64,000 bases of DNA from Streptomyces guryensis. GTDB lineage: Bacteria > Actinomycetota > Actinomycetes > Streptomycetales > Streptomycetaceae. The stretch lies in the NCBI RefSeq assembly GCF_021261325.1, contig NZ_JAJSBI010000002.1, positions 496,001 to 560,000 on the forward strand, in the 5' to 3' direction. The translations under genes and the position numbers were made by a program. The notes beneath the pieces were generated by a model, which was given only the letters and a program-made list of their open reading frames with translations, did no database searches and had not been told where the DNA came from. Shown one piece after another: positions 1 through 8,341 of this stretch (its first letter is position 1; each line of letters opens with the position of its first letter).

Positions 1-905
1 GCACGCAGGTCCGCGAACGCGTCCGTGTCGGCACTCAGCACCAGCTCGGGCAGGTGGTCCTCGGTGTCGCGAATATCGGAGGAGAGGGAGCGCGCGCGTA
101 CGGCTCTCGCGTACGAGGCGGACGCACGAGTCCATGGCCGGGGCGGGCCGACCACGGCGGTGCGGTCGGTCAGCTGCCGCAAGAGATGTGATCGGTCGGC
201 ATCGGGGACGAGCAGCACACCGGTGGCGTCCGGCAGATCGTCGAGGACGAGGGTGCTCGGGTCGAGCGTGCGGTAGGCAGGCCGGGCCTGGGCGGCGGGC
301 AGCAGGACCGCGGTCAGCGAGACCGGAGGCTGCCACCCGGCACGTTGGGCAGAAGCCAGCAGTACGTCCGGGCTCGCGCCGGCGAGGAGGTCGCGGGCCA
401 GGTGTTCCAGGTGGCGCTCGTGGGCCCTGCCCCGGGCGGCCAGTTCGTCGGCGTGGCCCGCGGCGCTCGCGGCGGAGAGCTCGTCGATGTAGGCGAAGGT
501 CAGCTCGGCGAACTTGGCGACCTCGGCGGCGGGCAGACCTGCGGGTACGGCACCCGCTGCCAGACATCGCCAGGCCACGCGGGCGCCGACGCGGTAGGCG
601 CTGAGCAGGGCGTCCATCGAACGGCCGTCGCGCACCTCGCCCCGGCCCAGCTCGTAGGCTGCGTCACCGGCGTCGCCGCCGGTGGCCTTCCCGCTCGCGA
701 GGTCCAGGTAGTGCCCCAGGGCGGTCCGGACGGCTCGGCGGATGGTGCCGCCCATGTGGCCCGTAAGGGCGTTGGCGTACGAAGGGACCTCGTCGATGAT
801 CGCCTGGACGACCTCGTCGGCGGTGGTCTTCAGCGCGGCCCGAAGTGCGGTGACCGTCGTCTCATCCAGGGCCAGTCCGCTGGCCCTCCGGATTGCATGG
901 CTCAT
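1..905 (-). CDS. PucR/CdaR-type transcriptional regulator, C-terminus beyond the window
   Basis: Reading leftwards from an ATG at 905, with AGGGA eight bases before it, an open frame of 301 codons runs off the left edge, so the end of the protein is missing. The visible part begins MSHAIRRASGLALDETTV. It has a mostly helical N-terminal region (about residues 15-150) like the RsbR_N-type domain of PucR/CdaR regulators, then a stretch resembling the middle domain of that family. The family's C-terminal HTH_30 DNA-binding domain would lie outside the window. It is divergent from the reductase/desaturase pair with an 87 bp gap, so it probably controls that pair. Family assignment rests on overall pattern, since the HTH cannot be seen. 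Confidence 0.75.
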   Translation of the reverse strand, partial: MSHAIRRASGLALDETTVTALRAALKTTADEVVQAIIDEVPSYANALTGHMGGTIRRAVRTALGHYLDLASGKATGGDAGDAAYELGRGEVRDGRSMDALLSAYRVGARVAWRCLAAGAVPAGLPAAEVAKFAELTFAYIDELSAASAAGHADELAARGRAHERHLEHLARDLLAGASPDVLLASAQRAGWQPPVSLTAVLLPAAQARPAYRTLDPSTLVLDDLPDATGVLLVPDADRSHLLRQLTDRTAVVGPPRPWTRASASYARAVRARSLSSDIRDTEDHLPELVLSADTDAFADLR

Positions 906-992
906 GTTTTTGTTCCCTGCGAACAATTCCGCCGACCAGATTCACATCCTGCGGTCAGGACTTTACGCCTTGCGGCGCAGCAAGCTGGAGTC
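906..992. promoter_or_regulatory. divergent promoter region, PucR-type regulator / reductase-desaturase
   Basis: An 87 bp gap, less GC-rich than its surroundings, separates two divergent start codons (905 leftwards, 993 rightwards). It must hold both promoters, but I cannot assign -10/-35 boxes or a clear palindrome. Confidence 0.5.
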
Positions 993-2048
993 ATGACGAG
1001 TACAGCCCTTCGCAGCAGGGCGTGGAAACTGCTCGAGATGGTCACGACGCCGCTGCTGCCGTCGGACTACCTCGACCTGGTCAGCCCGCTGCGTGCGGGC
1101 GCCGACCTGCGTGGGCGCATCGAGGCCGTGCACCCCGAGACGGGTGACGCCGCGACCGTCGTGATCAGGCCGGGACGGGGCTGGCGCGGCCACACAGCCG
1201 GTCAGTACGTGCGGATCGGGGTCGACGTCGACGGGGTGCGCCTGTGGCGTGCCTACTCCCTCACCTCGCCGACGAACCGCCAGGACGGCCGCGTCACGAT
1301 CACCGTGAAGGCGATCCCGGACGGCAAGGTCAGCAACCACCTGGTCCGCAGGGCGAAACCGGGCACGCTGATCCAGCTCGACCAGCCGACCGGTGACTTC
1401 GTACTGCCGCAGGCCAAGCCCGCCAAGGTGCTCTACCTGACGGCCGGCAGCGGCATCACACCCGTGATGGGCATGCTGCGCGACACCGGGTTCGACGACG
1501 TCGTCATGGTCCACTGCGCGCCACAGCCGCACGACGTGATCTTCCGCAACGAACTGCACGACCTGGTCGCGGACAAGAAGCTGCGGCTCACCGAGGTGCA
1601 CACCGACACGGACGGCATGCTCGACATCGCCCGTCTGGACGAACTCGTGCCCGACTGGGCCGAGCGCGAGACCTGGGCCTGCGGGCCCGCGGGCCTGCTC
1701 GACGCCGCCGAGCAGCACTGGACCGAGCACGGCGTACAAGAGCGCCTGCACACCGAACGCTTCCGCCCCAGCATCGTCGTCACCGGCGACGGCGGCGAGG
1801 TCACGTTCAGCGCCACCGGCAAGACCGTCGACGCGGACGGCGCCACGCCGTTGCTGGACGTCGGCGAGGAGGCAGGCGTGCTCATGCCCTCCGGATGCCG
1901 CATGGGCATCTGCTTCGGCTGCGTCACGCCGCTCAAGGCAGGCGCCGTCCGCGACCTGCGCACCGGCGAGATCACCGAGGCCGAACCGGGCGTCCTCATC
2001 CAGACCTGCGTGTCCGCCGCGGCGGGCCCCTGCGACATCGAACGGTAG
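993..2048 (+). CDS. ferredoxin reductase with C-terminal 2Fe-2S domain
   Basis: A 351-residue electron-transfer protein of the phthalate-dioxygenase-reductase/Hmp type. It takes electrons from NAD(P)H through FAD to a plant-type 2Fe-2S centre. Visible motifs are the flavin-binding RAYSLTS (residues 86-92), a nucleotide-binding segment LTAGSGITPVMGML near residue 150, and the cluster cysteines C302, C307, C310 and C339 (SGCRMGICFGC ... QTC). The ATG at 993 has GGAG six bases upstream; the open frame extends to 345 but that extension antiparallels the neighbouring regulator and has no family homology. The desaturase follows after 7 bp, so this is very likely its dedicated electron donor, as with mycobacterial DesA3 and its oxidoreductase partner. 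Confidence 0.9.
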   Translation: MTSTALRSRAWKLLEMVTTPLLPSDYLDLVSPLRAGADLRGRIEAVHPETGDAATVVIRPGRGWRGHTAGQYVRIGVDVDGVRLWRAYSLTSPTNRQDGRVTITVKAIPDGKVSNHLVRRAKPGTLIQLDQPTGDFVLPQAKPAKVLYLTAGSGITPVMGMLRDTGFDDVVMVHCAPQPHDVIFRNELHDLVADKKLRLTEVHTDTDGMLDIARLDELVPDWAERETWACGPAGLLDAAEQHWTEHGVQERLHTERFRPSIVVTGDGGEVTFSATGKTVDADGATPLLDVGEEAGVLMPSGCRMGICFGCVTPLKAGAVRDLRTGEITEAEPGVLIQTCVSAAAGPCDIER

Positions 2049-2055
2049 GAGCACC

Positions 2056-3174
2056 TTGACCGCCATCGACCCCACCGCCCACCTGACCGCGGAGCAGATC
2101 GAGGAGCTCGGACGCGAGCTGGACGCGATCCGTGACGAGGTGATCGCCGGCCGCGGCGAGAAGGACGCGGCCTACATCCGCAAGGTCATCTCGGCGCAAC
2201 GCAGACTGGAGCTGGTCAGCCGGGGCGTGCTCCTGTTCTCGATCTTCCCGCCCGCGTGGCTGATCGGCACCGCCGGTCTGTCCGTGGCGAAGATCATGGA
2301 CAACATGGAGATCGGCCACAACATCCTGCACGGCCAGTGGGACTGGATGCGGGACCCGAAGATCCACTCCACCACCTGGGAGTGGGACCACGTCTCGCCG
2401 GCCGACCAGTGGAAGCACTCGCACAACGAGCTGCACCACACGTACACCAACGTGATCGGCAAGGACAACGACCTCGGCTACGGCATCATGCGCGTCGACG
2501 AGGACCAGAAGTGGCACCCGTTCCACCTCGGCCAGCCGCTGTGGAACTTCCTCAACGCCTGTTTCTTCGAGTACGGCATCGCGGCGTACGACCTGGAGCT
2601 CGGCAAGAACCTGAACAAGCGCCGCCGCAAGAACCCGGAGTTCCGCGCGCGGGCCAAAGCCGTGGGCCGCAAGATCCGCAAGCAGGTGCTCAAGGACTAC
2701 GTGATCCACCCGCTGCTGTCGGGCCCGTCGTTCCTCCCCACGCTCGCCGCCACGTTCACCGCGAACCTGGTCCGCAACATCTGGTCCCACTCGGTGATCA
2801 TGTGCGGGCACTTCCCCGAGGGCGTGCAGGTCTTCGAGCGCCGGTCGATCAAGGGCGAGACGCGCGGCCAGTGGTACCTGCGCCAGATGATGGGCTCGGC
2901 GAACATCAGCGGCAGCAAGGCCATGCACTTCATGACCGGCAACCTCTCCCACCAGATCGAGCACCACCTGTTCCCGGACCTGCCGAGCAACCGGTACGCC
3001 GAGGTCGCGGTGAAGGTGCGCGCACTGTTCGAGAAGTACCAGCTGGAGTACGTCACCGGGCCGCTGCCCCAGCAGGTGTTCTCCGCGTGGCACAAGGTCT
3101 TCCGGCTCTCGCTGCCGAACAAGAACCCCAAGGTCAAGACGCCGGACCGCGAGCGGGAGCTCGTCGCCGCCTGA
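2056..3174 (+). CDS. membrane fatty acid (acyl-CoA) desaturase
   Basis: A 372-residue di-iron membrane desaturase. Three histidine boxes are in place: GHNILHG near residue 88, HNELHH near 123 and HQIEHH near 299, the spacing seen in acyl-CoA/linoleoyl-type desaturases such as mycobacterial DesA3. Hydrophobic segments lie between the boxes. Start is TTG at 2056 with GTAGGAG upstream; it begins MTAIDPTAHLTAEQ when read with Met. It forms a two-gene operon with the ferredoxin reductase 7 bp upstream, which would supply electrons for introducing a double bond in membrane acyl chains. Substrate and position of the double bond cannot be read from sequence. Confidence 0.9.
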   Translation: MTAIDPTAHLTAEQIEELGRELDAIRDEVIAGRGEKDAAYIRKVISAQRRLELVSRGVLLFSIFPPAWLIGTAGLSVAKIMDNMEIGHNILHGQWDWMRDPKIHSTTWEWDHVSPADQWKHSHNELHHTYTNVIGKDNDLGYGIMRVDEDQKWHPFHLGQPLWNFLNACFFEYGIAAYDLELGKNLNKRRRKNPEFRARAKAVGRKIRKQVLKDYVIHPLLSGPSFLPTLAATFTANLVRNIWSHSVIMCGHFPEGVQVFERRSIKGETRGQWYLRQMMGSANISGSKAMHFMTGNLSHQIEHHLFPDLPSNRYAEVAVKVRALFEKYQLEYVTGPLPQQVFSAWHKVFRLSLPNKNPKVKTPDRERELVAA

Positions 3175-3960
3175 TTCCCGGTAATGGTTCAGCTCTCTCG
3201 TCCGCAGCGGCGGCACCGCCGGCTTCGGTGAGATCCGTGGCGGACGGTGGGCGACCGCGACATCAGACCGTACGGCACGGGATCCGGGCAGCTCAGGGCG
3301 CTGGCCTCGGTACCTGCGCCCAATCGACGGCTGCTCGGCCTGCCCGGTCAGTCACAGTCAACGGCCGGTTTCTGGAGACCGGTTGTCTCGAGCCGCGCGG
3401 CGGCCACCGAGCACCGAGCCTCCCGGGGTTTTCCATGGGCTCCTCCTTCGGATGAGCACTGACCTCATGGACCACGCCGGGCGACCGCGCCCGGGCGAAA
3501 CGTGATCGCGGTCACTGACCGTGCGTGCCTTACCCGACTGCCCGAATTCCGGCCTGCTCCTCCACAGGCTGGAACAGGTCCTCGCGGATACTCACGCCGC
3601 CGCCCCTGTCTCGGACCATGTGATCACGAGCGAAGCCGAGGCGGCGGCTTCGCAATGTACGGATCCCCGACCCCATCACCGCCGCCCGGGCCACGAGCGG
3701 GACTGCGGGTCGAGCCGCCCACTCTCACATGGGGGCGGTCCGGGCAGCGGAGACGGGCGCTCGTCCCGGCCTGAGCGGAAGTGACGCCGCCCCCGTACGA
3801 CTGTCTGAGCGGGTGGCCAGGTGACAGGCTTCGCTCGACACACCGGTGCTGATACTGGCGCGTTTTCGGTAGCGGCTGCCGCCGCGCCGTTATAGCGTTG
3901 TGACTAGCAGTCGTGGTTCCGAAGTTCTGTTCGCCCGTGATCGCCATCGCGGGCGTTCTT
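3175..3960. other. intergenic stretch without a recognisable gene
   Basis: About 800 bp between the desaturase and the cold-shock leader. Short open frames on both strands lack ribosome sites, conserved domains and natural protein composition. I see only weak hairpins. The right end, around 3885-3905 (GCCGTTATAGCGTTGTGAC), is relatively AT-rich and may carry the promoter of the cold-shock gene. Confidence 0.4.
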
Positions 3961-3988
3961 GCTGTTCAGCGCCTCTCCGGACCAGGGC

Positions 3989-4037
3989 GATCACCTCCTG
4001 GGCGCGCAAGGTGCGCGCCCGGTTTCCCTCGAAGGAG
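3989..4037 (+). promoter_or_regulatory. structured 5' leader of the cold-shock gene with an anti-Shine-Dalgarno element
   Basis: The leader contains GATCACCTCCT at 3989-3999, identical to the 3' tail of 16S rRNA. CTCCT (3995-3999) can pair with AGGAG of the gene's own ribosome site (4033-4037). Between them a hairpin GGGCGCGC-AAGGT-GCGCGCCC (4000-4020) would bring the two together. This suggests ribosome-site masking that could be temperature dependent. The pairing is read from sequence; the switch function is inference. Confidence 0.55.
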
Positions 4038-4043
4038 ACAGTC

Positions 4044-4247
4044 ATGGCCAAGGGCACTGTGAAGTGGTTCAACAGCGAGAAGGGCTTCGGCTTCATCGAG
4101 CAGGAGGGCGGCGGCCCCGACGTCTTCGCCCACTACTCCAACATCGCCAGCCAGGGGTTCCGCGAGCTCCAGGAGGGCCAGAAGGTCGAGTTCGACGTCA
4201 CCCAGGGCCAGAAGGGCCCGCAGGCGGAGAACATCCGCCCCGCCTGA
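4044..4247 (+). CDS. cold-shock domain protein (CspA family)
   Basis: A 67-residue single cold-shock domain, the usual length for the family. RNP1 (KGFGFIEQ) and RNP2 (VFAHYSNI) are both present, and the start [16 protein letters not shown] is standard. Such proteins bind single-stranded RNA/DNA and act as RNA chaperones. The ATG at 4044 has AAGGAG six bases upstream. It is a single-gene unit: a long structured leader precedes it and a strong hairpin follows 10 bases after the stop. Confidence 0.97.
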   Translation: MAKGTVKWFNSEKGFGFIEQEGGGPDVFAHYSNIASQGFRELQEGQKVEFDVTQGQKGPQAENIRPA

Positions 4248-4257
4248 CGTCCGCCTC

Positions 4258-4299
4258 GGTCAGGCCCGGCATCCCGGCTTCGGGGCGCCGGGCCTGACC
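4258..4299 (+). terminator. hairpin terminator of the cold-shock gene
   Basis: Perfect 13 bp arms GGTCAGGCCCGGC (4258-4270) and GCCGGGCCTGACC (4287-4299) with a GC-rich loop, just after the stop codon. There is no T-run, as is common in Streptomyces. Confidence 0.85.
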
Positions 4300-4730
4300 G
4301 TCGGCCGGAGTGGCCGGCGGGTGGGATCCGATCAGTGTCCCGCCCGGCCCCGATGAGCCATCGCGCAGGAACAGCGCGCGGAACTGTCGGTACGTCGGCG
4401 CCGGGCAGGTGGCGGGGAGTGCCGGACGCCGGTGCCCTACGGAGGCACCGCTCAGCGTGGCGGCGACGATGCCGAGTTCTGGTCGCCTCCGAGAATCTTG
4501 AACATCGGTAGCGCCGGGCACGGAGGTCCCGAGGCCTCGTGGCGCGATGCCCGAGGCCGGTCTCCTCTGCCGTGCGGTGCCGGGGCGGACGCCCGCGCCC
4601 ACTGGCGTCGTGGTGCCGCAGCGTCGCCGCGCAGCTCCGCCTCACGACGGACGGGAGCAGCGGGGGCCCGCTCATTGCTGGAGTGCAACGAATTCGCCAA
4701 GCCTTCTCAAAATCGACCTACAGATACCTA
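4300..4730. other. intergenic stretch without a recognisable gene
   Basis: About 430 bp with no convincing gene on either strand. The last 50 bp become AT-rich and lead into the iron box and promoter of the ZIP transporter. Confidence 0.4.
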
Positions 4731-4749
4731 TTAGGTAAGGCTTGCCTCA
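4731..4749 (+). promoter_or_regulatory. iron box (DmdR/IdeR-type operator)
   Basis: TTAGGTAAGGCTTGCCTCA matches 15 of 19 positions of the DmdR1/IdeR consensus TTAGGTTAGGCTCACCTAA and is itself a near palindrome. It sits about 50 bp before the ZIP transporter start, in a locally AT-rich promoter. Iron-loaded repressor binding here would switch the transporter off when iron is plentiful. Confidence 0.75.
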
Positions 4750-4797
4750 TCTAGTTTCGGGGTGTACTTCTCCGCTCTTCTAACTGGAGTCCCCCTG

Positions 4798-5625
4798 ATG
4801 TCCGGTTCCCAGGTAGCCCTGCTCGGCGCCATCGCAGGGTTCACCATCTACCTCGGCCTGCCCCTCGGTCGACTGCGCAACCCGAACCCCCGGCTGCGCG
4901 CAGGTCTGAACGCCGTCGCCATCGGCATCCTGATCTTCCTGGTCTGGGACGTCCTGACACACGCCTGGGAGCCGGTCGACGAGGCGCTGGGCAAGCATGA
5001 CTGGGGCACCGTGGCCTCCGGGGGTCTCACCCTCGCCGCGGGCCTCGGAGCCGGTTTGATGAGCCTGGTGTACTATGACGGCTGGATCGCCCGCCGTGCG
5101 GCCTCGGCTGCGCGGCCCGTCGGTCCCGGTGCGGCGGCCTCCGCCGAGCTGGCCCCCAAAGTCCGCAGCCAGGCCGGCTCGCTCGCGCTGATGATCGCCA
5201 CCGGCATCGGCCTGCACAACTTCGCCGAGGGCCTGGCCATCGGCAACTCCGCCGCCCAGGGTGAACTCTCCCTCGCCGTACTCCTCATCGTCGGCTTCGG
5301 TCTGCACAACGCCACCGAAGGGTTCGGCATCGTCGCCCCGCTGGCCGCCGAGGGTGAACGCCCCTCATGGGCCACGCTGCTGCTGCTCGGTCTGATCGGC
5401 GGCGGTCCGACCTTCCTCGGCACCGTGGTCGGCCAGCACCTGGTCAATGACACCGTGTCGATCGCCTTCCTGGGGCTGGCCGCGGGGTCGATCCTCTATG
5501 TGGTCATCGAACTGCTGGCCGTTGCCCGCAGGGCCGCACTGAAGACCCTGACCACTTGGTGTGTCCTGCTGGGCCTCGTCCTCGGCTTTGCCACCGACGC
5601 CGTCGTCACGGCCGCCGGGGCCTGA
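4798..5625 (+). CDS. ZIP-family metal transporter, probably iron-regulated
   Basis: A 275-residue membrane protein with about eight hydrophobic segments. The two metal-site helices characteristic of ZIP proteins are clear: GLHNFAEGLAIG and GLHNATEGFGI, with the conserved His-Asn and Glu residues. ZIP carriers move Zn2+, Fe2+ or Mn2+ into the cytoplasm. I chose the ATG at 4798, which has GGAG eight bases upstream; a GTG at 4762 would add 12 residues without a ribosome site. The iron box upstream suggests iron as substrate or signal. It is monocistronic and convergent with corA. Confidence 0.88.
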   Translation: MSGSQVALLGAIAGFTIYLGLPLGRLRNPNPRLRAGLNAVAIGILIFLVWDVLTHAWEPVDEALGKHDWGTVASGGLTLAAGLGAGLMSLVYYDGWIARRAASAARPVGPGAAASAELAPKVRSQAGSLALMIATGIGLHNFAEGLAIGNSAAQGELSLAVLLIVGFGLHNATEGFGIVAPLAAEGERPSWATLLLLGLIGGGPTFLGTVVGQHLVNDTVSIAFLGLAAGSILYVVIELLAVARRAALKTLTTWCVLLGLVLGFATDAVVTAAGA

Positions 5626-5734
5626 AGCTCCCGCCCCATCTGCCTACAGCGGCCCGCGAGAAGAGACCGGTCGCCCGGCATGGCGATCCGGGCATCACTT
5701 CCTCCGCAGGAGAACCGGACTCGGCAGAAGAGGG

Positions 5735-6892
5735 TCAGAGCCAGTCCCGGCGCTTGAAAACCATGTACAAACTCACGCATACCACCGCCATCAGGCCGAT
5801 CGCGAAGGGGTATCCGAAGCTCCAGGTCAGCTCGGGCATGTGCGTGAAGTTCATGCCGTAGATGGTCCCCACGAGTGTGGGAGCGAAGAGGATCGCCGCC
5901 CACGAGGAGATCCGCTTGATCTCCTCGTTCTGCTCGAACCCTGCCTCCGCCAGCGCCCGCATCTCCGCGTTCTGCTGCTGCGTCACCAGCGTCGCGTTCA
6001 CCGTGAGGATGTCGGTGAGGGCCTGGCGGAAGCCGTCGACGCGTTCGCTGGTGTGGGTCACGTGGTCCGCGACGTCGCGCAGATGGCGCTGGAGTTCGTC
6101 GTCCGTGCCGTATTTGGAGAACCCGGCGATCAGGCCGTGCAGCATGCCGACCAGGGGGCGGGTGGCGCGCTGGAACTCGACCATTTCGCGGGAGAGTTCG
6201 TAGATGCGGCGGGAGACCTCCGGGTCGCCGCGGAAGACCTCGGTCTCGATCTCGTCGATGTCGTTCTGGACGCCCGCCACCACCGGGGCGTAACCGTCGA
6301 CGACCGCGTCGAGGATGGCGTACAGGACGGCCTCCGGGCCCAGCTTCAGCAGCTCCGGCGATTCCTCCATGCGGTGGCGGACCGCGGAGAGGTCGGGGGC
6401 GTCGCCGTGGCGGACCGTGATGACGAAGTCGGGTCCCACGAACACGTGCAGCTCGCCGAAGTCGACCTCCTCCGCGGCGTCGAGATACCGGGCCGCCCGC
6501 AGTACGACGAAGAGCGTGTCGCCGTAGCGTTCCAGTTTCGGGCGCTGGTGGGCCTCCATCGCGTCCTCGACCGACAGCGGGTGCAGGTCGAACTCGGCGG
6601 CCAGGGAGAGGAGTTCGCCCTCGGTGGGGCGGGCGAGGCCGATCCAGGCCATGCCGGACGGCTGCTCGCGCAGTTCACGGAAGGTCTCGGCGAGGGTGGC
6701 CGGGGCGGAGACGCGCACGCCGTCCCGGTACAGCGCCGCCTGGACGACGCTGGCCACCTCCGAGGGCTCCGGCGCCGGGTCGGCCTGGGGCGGTGCGGTG
6801 TCCGACGCCGGCGGCTGCGGTGGGGCCGGCGCGCGGCGCCAGACGGATTTCCTCGCGTCCTTGGAGGCCGGACGGGCGCGTCGCTCGGACAT
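5735..6892 (-). CDS. corA: CorA-type magnesium/cobalt channel
   Basis: A 385-residue protein with the CorA plan: a proline/alanine-rich N-terminal tail of about 60 residues, a large cytoplasmic funnel with a long helix, and two C-terminal membrane segments. The signature GMN sits in IYGMNFTHMPE just after the first membrane helix, and the protein ends KRRDWL. CorA forms a pentameric gated Mg2+ channel. The ATG at 6892 is preceded by GGGAGG with seven bases spacing; upstream in-frame codons lack a ribosome site. It ends 109 bp from the ZIP gene in convergent orientation. Confidence 0.93.
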   Translation of the reverse strand: MSERRARPASKDARKSVWRRAPAPPQPPASDTAPPQADPAPEPSEVASVVQAALYRDGVRVSAPATLAETFRELREQPSGMAWIGLARPTEGELLSLAAEFDLHPLSVEDAMEAHQRPKLERYGDTLFVVLRAARYLDAAEEVDFGELHVFVGPDFVITVRHGDAPDLSAVRHRMEESPELLKLGPEAVLYAILDAVVDGYAPVVAGVQNDIDEIETEVFRGDPEVSRRIYELSREMVEFQRATRPLVGMLHGLIAGFSKYGTDDELQRHLRDVADHVTHTSERVDGFRQALTDILTVNATLVTQQQNAEMRALAEAGFEQNEEIKRISSWAAILFAPTLVGTIYGMNFTHMPELTWSFGYPFAIGLMAVVCVSLYMVFKRRDWL

Positions 6893-7036
6893 GCGGCTGC
6901 CTCCCGGGTCGAACCTGTGGCTGCGTGATCCCGGGCAGGATATACGGGGCAAACGGCGCCGGGGTGGCCCGCACGGCCGGGATTCGGTGAGAGTTGAGGA
7001 CAGAAGGTGTCCGCAGGTCCGGCTAGCGTGCGGGGC

Positions 7037-8338
7037 ATGACGAAGTCGACAGCGACGGCTACCGTGCTCGGCGCCCGCGCGCTCAACCGTGCCACCCTCG
7101 AACGGCAGCTGCTCCTGCGCCGGTCCCCGCTCTCCGTCAAGAGCGCCGTCGGGCATCTCCTCGGACTCCAGGCGCAGAACGTCAAGCCGCCGTACTACGC
7201 GCTCGCCGCGCGCCTCGACGGCTTCACCCCCGAGGCGCTGTCACGGCTCATGGCGGACCGTGAGGTCGTCCGAATCGTCACCATGCGCTCGACCATCCAC
7301 ACCCACACCGCCGCCGACGCCCTCACTCTGCGCCCGCTCGTCCAGCCGGCCCGTGACCGCGAACTCACCAATTTCCGCAAGGGACTTGAGGGCGTGGACC
7401 TCGACCGGCTCGCCGCCCTCGCCCGCGATCTCGTCGAGGCCGAGCCGCGCACCATGAAGCAGCTGCGCGAGGCCCTGCAGACCGAGTGGCCCGACGCCGA
7501 CGCGCAGTCCCTCGGCATCGCCGCCCGCTGCAAGCTCCCACTCGTCCAGGTCACCCCGCGCGGACTGTGGGGGAGGAGCGGCCAGGTCGCCCTCACCACC
7601 GCGGAGCACTGGCTGGGCCGCGGCTCCGCCACCCGCTCGGCCCCACCGGCGGCGGCTGCGCCGGGTGCGGCCTCGCCGACTGCGACCGCACCAGGCACGG
7701 CTTCGGCCACCGCGCCTGCACAGGGCGCCGCTTCCTCCGCTGTGACGGTCTCGGCCGCGGATTCGTCGGCCGTCACTGCCCCGGCGTCGCCCGTCACTGC
7801 CCCGGCGTCGTACACGCCGCCCGTCGAAGCCGCTCCGTCCTCCGATGCCACCGTCCTGCGCTACCTGGCCGCCTTCGGTCCCGCTTCAGTCAAGGACATG
7901 CAGACCTGGGCCGGTCTGACCCGGCTGCGGGACGCCTTCGAGCGGCTGCGCCCGCAGCTCGTGACGTTCCGGGACGAGAACGGTGTCGAGCTCTTCGACC
8001 TGCCGGAGGCGCCGCGTCCCGACGCGGACACTCCGGCTCCGCCCCGTTTCCTCCCCGAGTTCGACAACCTGCTGCTCTCCCACGCCGACCGCACCCGGGT
8101 CGTACCGCCCGAGCACCGGGGACGCAGCTGGGTGGGCAATCAGGCCCACTGCACGGTCCTCGTCGACGGCTTTCTGGCAGGGGTGTGGAAGCTCGCGGAG
8201 GGCGCGCTCGTCATCGAACCGTTCGGCAGGCTTACCAAGGCCCGGCGCGCGGACGTCGTGGACGAAGGGATGCGGATGCTCGACACCATGCACCCGGGGT
8301 CGGCTTACGACATCCGTTTCGGGACCGTGATCCCGTAG
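7037..8338 (+). CDS. winged-helix HTH_42 protein, AlkZ-like DNA glycosylase family
   Basis: A 433-residue member of the HTH_42 superfamily (winged-helix DNA-binding domain proteins). The motif LQAQN with Q45 and Q47 fits the Q-x-Q active-site motif of the AlkZ-like subgroup, whose known member unhooks alkylated or cross-linked DNA bases. N-terminal (1-190) and C-terminal (about 270-433) portions match the family. They are split by an Ala/Pro/Ser/Thr-rich low-complexity insert at about residues 195-268 (7620-7845) that homologues of about 370 residues would lack. Start ATG 7037 is chosen because conserved sequence (LNRATLERQLLLRR) begins soon after. Glycosylase activity is inferred, not shown. 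Confidence 0.8.
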   Translation: MTKSTATATVLGARALNRATLERQLLLRRSPLSVKSAVGHLLGLQAQNVKPPYYALAARLDGFTPEALSRLMADREVVRIVTMRSTIHTHTAADALTLRPLVQPARDRELTNFRKGLEGVDLDRLAALARDLVEAEPRTMKQLREALQTEWPDADAQSLGIAARCKLPLVQVTPRGLWGRSGQVALTTAEHWLGRGSATRSAPPAAAAPGAASPTATAPGTASATAPAQGAASSAVTVSAADSSAVTAPASPVTAPASYTPPVEAAPSSDATVLRYLAAFGPASVKDMQTWAGLTRLRDAFERLRPQLVTFRDENGVELFDLPEAPRPDADTPAPPRFLPEFDNLLLSHADRTRVVPPEHRGRSWVGNQAHCTVLVDGFLAGVWKLAEGALVIEPFGRLTKARRADVVDEGMRMLDTMHPGSAYDIRFGTVIP

Positions 8339-8341
8339 CCC

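Noticed and set aside
345-992. N-terminal extension of the ferredoxin reductase by over 200 residues
   Set aside because: The extension runs antisense to the PucR-type regulator, has unnatural composition and no homology; a proper ATG with ribosome site exists at 993.
3502-3947. short open frames in the gap before the cold-shock gene
   Set aside because: No ribosome sites, no conserved motifs and poor codon pattern; left as intergenic.
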